This document shows positions 54,601-64,000 of a DNA stretch of 64,000 nt, piece after piece. Positions within the stretch are counted from its first letter, which is position 1, and each line of letters opens with the position of its first letter. Source of the DNA: Isoetes taiwanensis (Eukaryota; Streptophyta; Lycopodiopsida; Isoetales; Isoetaceae); contig JAJEKV010000062.1 in NCBI GenBank assembly GCA_021234155.1, positions 3,633,305 to 3,697,304 on the forward strand, read 5' to 3'. Both the position numbers and the translations under genes were made by a program. A model generated the notes under the pieces. The model did not search any database. It was not told where the DNA came from and saw nothing but the letters and a program-made list of their open reading frames with translations.

Positions 54601-55690
54601 AAACTTAAGAGGGATACTATGTCACGATAAAGTTGTGCCCGGTGGGGAAGGAAAATCTAGCGGTGGAACTTTCCATGAAACCCCATACGAGATACCGCAT
54701 AAAAATGATATCTGCACAGTCAACCCGCAATTTATGCCTAAATATCCAAAGGGATTCCGATCGATGGTGGCCAATATAAAATTTCGAGGTTTGCAAAGGG
54801 AAAGGAACAAGAAAGATTGCTAAAAAAACCTAACTATTTACCAGAAAAAGTCATGTTTTTACCATGTTCACCATGTATTTACCATGTATAAGATGCAAAA
54901 TCATTGCCTAAATGCCACTTACACTTATTCTATGGTTAGAAAAACCCTATATTTAAAATATCTAGCGTGTGAGAATACCTCCAGACACAAATATTATATA
55001 ACATACAAACTTGGCAACAAAAAGATAAACCAAAATAAAAAACTTACAAAACTATGCCCTCAAGCATTTGACATTTAGGTCTTGACTCTCACTTTTCAAG
55101 TGAATATGCACAAGAACTAATATCCTATGACTTATATGTGATGTGCATCTAATTATGCCTCAAATTAATACCAAAAAACACTTTTTCACACGTTTGCACG
55201 AATACAAGTTGACACCTTAAAGCAATTTTAGAGTGTCCACGTTGCCGCCAGATAGACATTTTTACTAGGTGGAAAGAGGAGAGCATGGTGAAGAGCCTTC
55301 AGTGATGGCGCCTAGGGTTTCGATAGTTCAACGCTGCCACGTAACTTTTGATTCCCATGTCGGCTTTGAGAGAGATTTTGAGCTTCGTTGGAAAGCTATG
55401 CGCGTGCTCTTTGTTGATATCACGGTTGTATGATGGTTAAATTTTTGGCAGCAAAAATCGTCCCGACAGCTCCAGTCCTTTATTGGCGGTGTTAGGAGGT
55501 TTTGGTTACAATCTTCTTACGCCATAACTCACGCATTTGGTGGCGATTTTAGGCGTACTTAGGTTCCTTGGAAAGCTGGTAAGAGTCTACTTTTATTTAA
55601 ATTTATCAAAATTACTCTTTTTGTGGAGGCTGACATTGACTCGACCCTTTTAGTAAGAATGTGAAAGCAACTTCGTAGTCCTTCCAAAGC
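54600..55690. other. Intergenic DNA, no gene seen
   Basis: AT-rich with short ORFs only. The 55300-55560 part has GTTGGAAAGCT-type phrases common in decayed LTR element DNA but no boundary. Confidence 0.35.
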
Positions 55691-57230
55691 TCCTCGATAA
55701 CCTATTAGACTCTGGGGAAAATGAGTGGAAAAGGAATATGCTCTAGATTCTCCAAAGATTAGTGTTGAGATGCCACCCACAAAGCGTGAAGGTGCCCTTC
55801 TTCGTAGAGTTTGGTATCATCGATTGGCGGTTGGATGCGAGGAGAGCGGGGCTTCTAGCGCATCTCAATGGGTTGGCATTTGCCTCGTATCCTGTTTCTT
55901 CAATAGCATATGTACCTAGTTCAAGCGGGGTGGCGGCTTTTGCTCTCTCTTCTTCTTAGCTTGTTATTCGATCGACCCTATGTCTCATGATTCTAAATGT
56001 GGTACATACGGAAAGTTGGTACTTCGGGAACCTCAAACACATGTTGGAAGTTCTTAGAGCAAATGAAGTTAGTAAGATCCTGAGGAAGAATGTGATTATA
56101 ATGTTGCATCCCCAACTTTTATGATGATGCGTCATGGAAGGGGCCATACGGACAAGAACATCTTACACCGTTGGAGTCCTCAAGGAGGAGTTCCCCTCTC
56201 CCCTCGAACAAGCACGGGATACCTTTCTTCAACTGGCATGTCTCAGCCTCTACACCTTGGAATGGCCGATATGATGGCAAAGGGTTACAGTGTCAAGCTT
56301 TTCTCGATGGCTATGCAAAGGGTGTGATCTCCTTTGACCATCTCACTTCATGTCTCATTTATTGCCACCATGGTGGGCATGATAATAAGGCTTGAAGTTG
56401 CATCCTATCTTGGCCGGTTAGTCCAAGGACTCCATGGATATTTTATTACCACCGGTACATTTTTTATGAGGGTTAGAGGTGCATGTCAATAACTGGCTTT
56501 AGTGCCAGAGTAGTCCGGCTCGATCATAGGAATACCAGATCATCGTATGGAGCAATTAGTTGCATTAGTTGCTAGTTTAGGCGATTACGCATGGACATTG
56601 ATTGTCGTGGGGTATGCCTCACTAAAACATCCTTGCTCTTCATCAACCTGAAAGTGGAAGCTAATGGACACAACACCTCTACATCCTGACTCCTCAACAC
56701 TTGCGATCACGTGATTCTGCTCCTCCTAGCATATGGTAGCTTTTCTCCATGATGGGCTAATTTGTTGAAGATAATAACGTACATCACGGGCGGGGATACA
56801 TCTTCAAACTCTCCTAATCTGGCCCGGTGATCATCCGGTTGGCGATAGTTACGGTTCAATCACGAGTTGGGCTCTTAAGCGAGCCTTATCTCCTTTACTT
56901 CTGATATGGAGTAAGCGCATGGTGTCTGGGCTAAGAGTGTTCTACTTGGCTTTTCTAAGGTTAATACTCAGAACAATGATTTATGCTTATGGTGCCTTGA
57001 ATTTGTGCAATTTGGCGTTGATAATGGCTCTCCATCTTCTTAACCATGAATGGTTTTCTTTTCCCTGTTTTGGCTCGTCTTTTGATTTTTTCTCTCCTCG
57101 CCCGCCCATTGTGATGTTCGAGGAAATATGCAGTATAAATACATACATTTCGAGTCGAGTCGCATACAAGTCTATCTTCATAGCCTTGTATACCATGGAA
57201 TTAGTGGTATGAGTGGATAGCTAAGTTATT
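55690..57230 (+). pseudogene. Degenerate gypsy-type pol remnant
   Basis: Near 56020-56095 the plus strand reads YFGNLKHMLEVLRANEVSKIL, resembling the HLKHVLEVLRANKLY... block that follows the YxDD box of Ty3/gypsy reverse transcriptases. Other frames are open but scrambled (55762-55959, 56171-56395). No intact domain remains and the assignment rests on one block. Confidence 0.4.
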
Positions 57231-57232
57231 TA

Positions 57233-58698
57233 TGTAGCAACCCAGCCTTAGGTTAAGACCATTTAGCACATGGCCTTAACCTGTGGGCCTGCATACATGG
57301 GACCCTATCCTATTAGAGCCACGTGGCATAGCATTATGAACCCTAACCTATAGAGGCCTAAACCTAATCCTAAGGCCTCTTTTAGGCTCCAATGATGCAA
57401 TGAACCTTCTCCACACTCGAAAACTCGTTTGAAGCGGATTCTTTGTGTATAGCCTAGCACAACAACCCCGGAGCATTGTGCACATCCTTGAGTGAGAGTT
57501 ACTTCGATATCTCAAAGACCATGGAGCGGGATTAGGAGGAGTTCTTGAGGGGCCGAGATATTTGGGTAGAGTTTCCTTTAGATCATGGAAGTTAGAACTC
57601 GGATAGGTTAGCCGTGTCTCTAATTAAGGTCTTCCCTGGGCACCTCGGTATAGATCTTGAACCCTAATCAATGAGACTAACATGTAAGTTAGATGTATAT
57701 GTTAGATTTAGATGTTCTTCTTATTATGGTCATGTTATGTGGATGTGTGATATTGGTTGATCATGTTTGCTCCTCTTGTATTGGGAAGGGGTAGAGACCG
57801 ACCATTACTTAGTAATGCTCATAGTTTGAACCCTTTAGCTCCTATTATTATCGGCCTATGCATAAGAACCCATCCCGAGGCTATAGGAGTATTGTATGAC
57901 TCAACACTACATAAGCAGGAGCTAGAAGCAGACGAAGGAGGGTCCACAGTAAAGCGTGGCCTCTTGGGGACCCTGGTAGACTAGACTTATGGCGGTCACC
58001 CGGGTCCGTCCTCACAGGGCAATGGTGTCGCCACCTCTTAAGAGGCTGCGAGGTGTGGCGCTGGCTCTTGTTGTTTTGGGGAGTTAAGTAGATGAAGAAT
58101 GGAGTGTCTTTGCCCGCGATTCTCTAGCAGCCACTGGAACCCTCTAGACCCTCGGGGAAGGGGAGATGGAACCCTTCTGCCTCGTGAGACGGGGAGATCT
58201 GGAAGCGGAGTAGTCTCGATGGGTGATGCCATGGTTGCATATCACGGAAGGCGAGTCATGCGAGAACCCGATCTAGCCCATCGCAAAGTATGCAGGAGAG
58301 GATGGAGTGGTCAACCTAGCCATTGTCTCGAGTTAGCCCTGCCATTGTAATGACTCGGTGCTCATCTTGAGGCTAGCATGATCTACACTCCCCGCGTGTA
58401 GATCCTTGGGTAGAAGCTCTCATGTTTTGCTTGGCATGTTTATCTCTATTGTATATATGGATGTATGGATGTACTACCCTTCCGAGGTAGTTAGATGTAT
58501 TATTACTGGATTACGGCGTTGTTTATGCTTCATTTGTGATAGGAGGCCCATAGAAGAGTAGCGCAGATGCCTTTACTCCAATACCTTCACATAGAGTTAC
58601 GGAATAGCAGGATAGGTGGAGAACCCATCTTGGTTGAACCCGGATGGGGGATTTCCCTATGGAGTGTCTGGTGAGTATATGTTGTAAGGAGGCGTCAC
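57233..58698 (+). mobile_element. Probable LTR followed by a primer-binding site
   Basis: The stretch begins TGTAGCAACCCAGCC and ends GGAGGCGTCACA. Two bases later lies TGGTATCGAGCC (58700-58711), close to the initiator-methionine tRNA primer site TGGTATCAGAGC. The end matches that of the solo LTR at 27787. No second LTR lies in the window, so the left boundary is inferred from the TGT start. Confidence 0.5.
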
Positions 58699-58699
58699 A

Positions 58700-58711
58700 A
58701 TGGTATCGAGC
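58700..58711 (+). promoter_or_regulatory. Putative retrotransposon primer-binding site
   Basis: TGGTATCGAGCC directly after the presumed LTR end differs from the common TGGTATCAGAGCC by a small change. Confidence 0.55.
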
Positions 58712-60480
58712 CATGTTCTTGGATTGACAGAATTTAGCACCCTCCATATCTAGCTAAAGTAGTCCTAGGCCTAATAGGATGTGGGATGAAAATTCCACCA
58801 TTGAACCTCGAAAATAGGGAAATTTTTTCTCCTAGGGAATTAGGTTCATAAAGTTAGATCAAGTTGTTAGATGTAGGAAAAAGAATAAGTTAGATTAATA
58901 TTCTGTAGTAAGGTGGAGTGGAAATTATGCATGGGCATCAAATTTCACTCAAAATGGAATCGAAGAATCATCCCAATCCCAGAGACCGAGGTGAAAAATA
59001 AAACAAATCCATGGTGGCGGAAATTTGAATTTTCACGTTATATCCTGGCCGATGTATTAATCCAATAAGTATGTATATTGGGGTAATTAATAGGGGGGCT
59101 AATTAATACGGGCTATTAATAGTAGTAGGAATATTCCTAGAGCATCTTTCTTTTTTAATGCCATTTTGCCACCCCATTTCCCTATCTTTCCATAAACCTC
59201 TCTTCTTTGATCTTAACTTAACCTAATCAGTTCCTTAACCACTTAAGATATAGCGCATACAAATGCACAGCGGGGAAGTATAGTGCAGTAGCACACCCTC
59301 GATGGCCTTGGCCCGAGTCAGGAAAGAAGATCTCGAACATCCCAAGCCGAAAAGGAGGAGGAATTAAGTCTGGTTAATGATTGAGACCTTTAAGCCTCCG
59401 AGAGTCGAAGGGGCGATTCCTTGAGGAGGAGCCGGGCCGGATAAAGGAGGCGAATCCTTTGTCCGATTGGCCGAGTGAAAGAAAGAGGAAGCGGCCTGAC
59501 CGAGGGGCGACCCGAGGGGCGGCCCGGCTTAGCGGCAAAACAGGAAGCGGCCCAGCCGGGAACAGCCGATACTTGGCGAGGCCCGGCGGCCGGGGAGGGA
59601 GAGTTGGCACCTCCGGGAAGAAGAAGGTCAAGGAGAAAATGGTAGAATGGTGGGAGGATAGAAGAGCCGAGGAAGGGAAGAAGGCGGAGAGGGGAGAAAG
59701 GAGAGCCCGGGGGAGGGAGGGAGAAGCGGTCAAAAGGGACGAGGCCCGACCAAGGGTACAGTCCATATCCAAGAACCTGCGTCCCGAGGCTACAGAGCGA
59801 GGAGGAGGAAGGAGGCGGGAGGGAGGAAGGAGAGCCCAAGCAAGGCAGGAACCCTCCAACCCCAATGCAGCCCACCCGCACCTAAGTGGCCCAAGCCACC
59901 CCTAAGGTAGGCTGAGAATTCATGTTGAAGCGGGGATGGAAGTGAATTCCGTCCAAAGAAAGTATATCATGGAAGTAACCTCCACCGGATGGAAAGTACA
60001 ATGATTGAGTATTGCCAAAAGCCCGAGAGCAGTACAAAGAAATGCGATTTAAAGGTGAGAGCCAGAACCCGATAGAAGCCACCTTCACCGCAGTAGAACC
60101 AGAAGAAAAGTCTACCCGCAGGCCAAACTCAAGCATGCAGGTGTGTTGGGGATATTGGGCACTTTTCGGCGGAGTGCACTGAAATCCTCATCGGGAAAGC
60201 CATTCGAGCAGCTCCTCAGAAAAATAATGGGACTTTGTTGGGACCAACTCGAGTCGCACCCACGATGGTCAGAAACTCTGCAGAGGCGTACGGCCCAGGA
60301 GCTTGTCAACTCTTAGAGAAGGGCAATCTGCGCCAATCCATATGGTGTGGTGATGCCCCAAGGACCTCCATCTTGCAGGAGAATCAGGAAGGAGAAATAC
60401 AGGAAGCTTCAAATTTGCGTACATAAATTAAGAACATCCCTAATATTAATATAGTTATATGCATGGGGGTTTGTTATGCC
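58712..60480 (+). pseudogene. Gypsy-like 5' internal region with decayed gag
   Basis: Downstream of the primer site the sequence is purine- and GC-rich. From 59381 to 59905 the frame is open with an Arg/Glu/Gly-rich product. At 60142-60177 RCVGDIGHFSAECTEI is a damaged CCHC zinc knuckle (second Cys lost), followed by PTRVAPTMVRNSAEAYGPGA. This is the gag order of LTR elements. Frameshifts separate the pieces and no protease or pol follows. Confidence 0.5.
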
Positions 60481-60960
60481 CCTAAATTGCACAATATTCA
60501 TACATACCCCATCGACTCCTTGGATCACAGCCCGTCGGATTTAAGAAGGCAATGGTCAGGATGATGATAGGCCATGGGGAGTTGTATGTATGCATCATGT
60601 GTTAGTGTATGGGGCATAGGCCATAGTTCGCGAACCGTTGGATGAAAACATTGAAGAAGTAAATCTTGGTTGGTTACGGCGGGGGATGTATGGGGTGTTT
60701 GGCGAGGGGACCCAAAGAGGGTTTATTGGCCCGTTGAGGTGGATGTCAATTTTAAGGGCTTTTCATCTCGATCGTTGAAGATGAAGTTGAGTTAGGGACA
60801 AAGAGCGAGGAGTAGAAAGTTTAAGTGAACTAGCGTGCATTGTTCCTCCTGGAGTGCCACAGTACTCTGTGTTCTAGGTGTGATCTCGGAGTTTTAGTTA
60901 TAATTGGTGGGAAGCGAGGCAGTGTTAAAATGTGGATATTACTTGCGTGGGTGGAAGAGA
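60480..60960. other. Intergenic DNA, no gene seen
   Basis: No supported ORF, repeat or TE boundary. Confidence 0.4.
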
Positions 60961-60979
60961 TAGAGAGGTAAGCAAAGGT

Positions 60980-63060
60980 TGTAGCTTCTTAAATGGGTGT
61001 GTGTTTTAGTGTTCCAAAAGGTTTTGTTGGGCTCTTTTTGTGACAGCACTCTGTTGTGGTGATTGAAGGTCTTACGCATTTGGCGATTGAAGGTTTACAA
61101 CGACTTGAATTGAAGTTTGTTAGATTCAGGATAGAAATTAGCAGTAGCATGGCATGAAATATAGACTAGTGGGGTAGATGACATTGTAGGAAGCTTGAAG
61201 AGTTAGTTAAATTGTGAATGCTAAAGAGAAAAGCTGTTGGTAAGATTGCATTGAAATTGTGGACATCACGGTGATGATCAACAAAAATTCAATTAAGGAG
61301 TATTGAGATGATGTACTTGCAGATTGAGAAGGATTATATGAGAGTTTATCACAGTTACAAAGGGTAATGATCTTCAAGCACATGCTATCTTCTAATTGAG
61401 TGCATAGTGTTTTCACAGGAAGAATTAGTGTAGGCTGAGATGTGTTGGATATAATAAGGTGGCATATACTATGATGCCAAAAAATATGTTGAGATGGCAT
61501 TTGTATCACATTTCATAAGAAATGGGAAAAAAAGAGAATTGTCTTGAGGAAGTGAATCTGGTGTGTTTGTAGTACTTCATACAGTGCTGATTGATGTCGA
61601 AAACTGTGTGGATTTACAGTTTCTTTCATATAGTTGTCAAGTTACTTGCCACATTTAATATTCCTGCATTATATTTGGAAGTAGTGAAAGTTTGAAACTT
61701 AATTATAGAATTGATCTAGTTACAGTTCGAAGGATTATGTGAGAGTTTATCACGATTACAAAGGAGTAATGATCTTCAAAGTTCTCTGTTTAATAACTGT
61801 ATATTTAGATGATGAAAGTTTAAACTTAGTTATAAAATTGTGAGGGCTTAAATTTAAGGGGATTATTATATATATTAGGCGGTTTGTTTGATGTTGGTGT
61901 TGCTTTGTATGTGTGCGAGAGAGTCTGGATTCGAGAATAAGGTTTAGTAAGGTAATTGGAAGTGTAGCGTCGTTGAAGGGTTATCACAGAGTGAGTTTCT
62001 TTGGTGTGTTAAAGCATTCTAGGATTTAGACAGCGTGAGTAGTAGGTTGGATATCTATTTGTAGTAGAGTGGTAGGTTGTAGCTTCTTAAATGAGTGTGT
62101 GTTTTGAGTGTTCAGGGTTTTGTTGGGCTCTTTTGTTGATAAGCTGGCATGAAGTATAGACTAGTGGGGTAGATGACATTGCGAGGAAGCTTGAAAAGTT
62201 AGTTAAATTTGTGAATCTTCATGAAATTGTGGACATGCGGTGATAATCAACAAAATTCAATTAAGGGTATTGAGGATGATCTACTTACCACTGGGTCGAA
62301 GGATTATATGAGGAACATGCGGTCCTACGAAGAATGTGATCTTCAAGCACATGCTATATATTCTAATTGGTATAGTGTTTTCTTGGGAAGAAGAATTAGT
62401 GTAGAGATGTGTTGTTGGATATATGGAATTTTAAGCATGTCACTATGATGCTCAAAAAAAATATGTTAGGTACTCATTACATCACATTTTTCATTAGAAA
62501 GGGAAAAAGAGGAATTATCTGAAGTAGATCTGAATTGTGTTTGTAGAAAAGTACTTCCTTAAAGTCGGTTAATTGGTCATTAAAACTTCCCATATTAGTT
62601 CACAGTTCTTTCCTTATGGTTGTCAAAGTTGTCTACATTTAATATTTTTACATTATATATTTAGGTAGTGAAAGTTTGAAACTTAATTATAGAATTGATC
62701 TATATGATTGAAGGATTATATCGAGTTTATCACAGTTACAAAGACAATGATCTTCAAGTTCTCTGTTCCCAACATCTTGCACTGTATATTTGGAAGTTTA
62801 TATATTGACGGTTGTTTTGATATTTAGTGTTGCTTTGTATGTGTAGGAGTCACAGTTCGAGAATAGGTTTAGTAATTAGTCTTTGGGCGTGGCATGGAGT
62901 GGAAGGTGGCTGTTATTTACATTGGTTAGTAAAGGTCATATTTTTGGATTGTCATGAGGAAAGGTTGTCTGGTGGGATTTCTTTGGTGTGTTAAACATTC
63001 TAGGATTTAGGTGGCAATTGTAGTAGGTTGGATATTTGTGTCTGTATCGTGTTTTGGAAA
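60980..63060. repeat. Tandem duplication, two diverged copies of about 1 kb
   Basis: Copy 1 (about 60980-62077) and copy 2 (about 62078-63060) share blocks in the same order: GTAGCTTCTTAAATGGGTGT, AGACTAGTGGGGTAGATGAC (61162 and 62159), ATGATCTTCAAGCACATGCT, GTTGCTTTGTATGTGT (61901 and 62829) and TTTCTTTGGTGTGTTAAA (61996 and 62980). The copies differ by many small indels. The ORF 62221-62448 in copy 2 is broken in copy 1, so a protein is unlikely. Confidence 0.8.
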
Positions 63061-63735
63061 ATTTGGAGTGTGAGTTGTAATGCCAAGCTCACAGAGTCTG
63101 AATTGATTCAAGTTATATATACTTTAACATTGATGTTAGAAAGATTGGTAGTAGTATAGGTGGAGATGGTATGCAGAATTTGACTACGATACGCTTCGGT
63201 GTAAACCCGATGGGCAATGTGTCCATTTTAAAAGCTACAAATCCTTGCGAGTTAGGTATCGAGGCAGCCAGAATCCTACTTGGGAGTAGTCGGCTTTCTC
63301 ATTTGGCGAGTTAGAGAATGCCTCGAAACACTAACAATCAAAAAGAAATCACAGACCTTCTTTTAGGCTACTTACAGAGTTGAGAATTTCTCGACTACTT
63401 AAAGGTGAAATAGAAAGTGTACATTTTGGATTGTTGTTTGGTTGAAAAAGGATTCTTGACTTAAAGTCAAGAATGCACAAAAGGCTGTGACACAAGAATC
63501 TGAGAAAGGTGATCTTAGGTTCCTCTTGCATTCTTAGGAGTTACTATTTGATAGTGAACACTCTCCTTACGACATATCTTAGTGAACATTGTGAGGGAAG
63601 TAATACATTTCACGAGGAGACCAGAGTCGAACTTACTATCTGCAAGTTAGATATCAGTTGTTATTGAATATAGACTCACGCCTGTTTGAGACCTTGCTTT
63701 GCAAAAGCATGGGCCTTCTATCATTATGAGAGATC
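63060..63735. other. Intergenic DNA, no gene seen
   Basis: No supported ORF. The stretch 63170-63320 reads open on the plus strand (TTIRFGVNPMGNVSILKATN...) but is short and unrecognised. Confidence 0.35.
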
Positions 63736-63737
63736 GA

Positions 63738-63955
63738 AATCTCAATGCACAGTTATAGTTTTGCTTAGCTGCCAGTGAGATCATGTAAGATTTTGGTATA
63801 AAACTAGTTTCATTATGTGCAATGGTTCTTGTAGTAGATAAAGGAGCAAATCTCAATGCACAGTCATAGTTTATAGGCATGATAAGGATCATGTAGATTT
63901 TGGTATAAAACTAGCGGTTAGTATGTCGCGATGGTTCTTAGAAGTAGATAAAAGA
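63738..63955. repeat. Tandem repeat, 111-bp period, two copies
   Basis: CTCAATGCACAG...GATTTTGGTATAAAACTAG...GATGGTTCTT recurs with CTCAATGCACAG at 63741 and 63852. Confidence 0.8.
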
Positions 63956-64000
63956 TGTAGAAGAGTGGGATTGAAAGATCAGAAAGTGTATGAGTGATGA

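Noticed and set aside
59374-59905. Three overlapping ORFs of 163-174 codons on both strands
   Set aside because: GC/purine-rich low-complexity sequence keeps all frames open. Only the plus-strand reading fits the neighbouring gag evidence, so the minus-strand ORFs are discarded.

Overview
The window is nuclear DNA of a land plant. Two intron-rich housekeeping genes can be read exon by exon: cytosolic glutaminyl-tRNA synthetase (plus strand, 12013-19108, 23 exons) and a UBP12/UBP13-type (USP7-like, MATH plus UCH) ubiquitin protease (minus strand, 52145 down to about 44517, 21 recognisable exons). Two pentatricopeptide-repeat (PPR) relics of the plant organelle RNA-editing type support the plant assignment. 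The very high repeat load, old decayed retroelements and many PPR relics would fit a seed-free vascular plant (fern or lycophyte), but that part is a guess. No prokaryotic feature is present.

Layout. 1-1000: featureless AT-rich DNA. 1003-5311: a complete-ended non-autonomous CACTA transposon with a 3-bp target duplication. 5315-11190: decayed DNA with a 57-bp tandem repeat, a PPR relic and small minisatellites. 11194-11782: two head-to-tail MITEs just upstream of the synthetase start codon. 12013-19108: glutaminyl-tRNA synthetase, whose intron 10 carries a small LTR element in antisense (14396-15875, TSD gtttt). 19110-21535: AT-rich spacer with a degenerate tandem repeat. 21536-23455: 5'-truncated LINE (minus strand) with a YADD reverse transcriptase and a simple-repeat tail.

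23660-37600 is a composite repeat domain built from four modules: A (about 45-bp units), B (about 90-bp units), T (a tail with tRNA-like Pol III boxes) and C (with GC-rich palindromes). The order A-B-T recurs three times. Module B is packed with perfectly phased GAAnnTTCnnGAAnnTTC sites, the sequence of a heat-shock element. The domain is interrupted by a solo LTR (26170-27787, TSD actcc) and by a compositionally distinct island (about 31015-33400). In that island short degenerate ORFs are separated by clusters of the 16-bp palindrome GGTATAAATTTATACC; it may be a relic of a compact, possibly viral, insertion.

37600-44500: decayed DNA with a fold-back element (38563-39164), a LINE tail, a second PPR relic and the region where the protease's missing C-terminal exons would be expected. 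44517-52145: the ubiquitin protease, intact through the catalytic and first ubiquitin-like parts but without the usual C-terminal 250-300 residues. Two G-boxes lie upstream of it. 52350-55680: mostly featureless. 55690-60480: remains of gypsy-type LTR elements (pol scrap, LTR, primer-binding site, gag). 60900-63950: a roughly 1-kb tandem duplication and smaller repeats.

The two housekeeping genes have no visible operational link. The most unusual content is the HSE-bearing composite satellite and the palindrome-punctuated island inside it.
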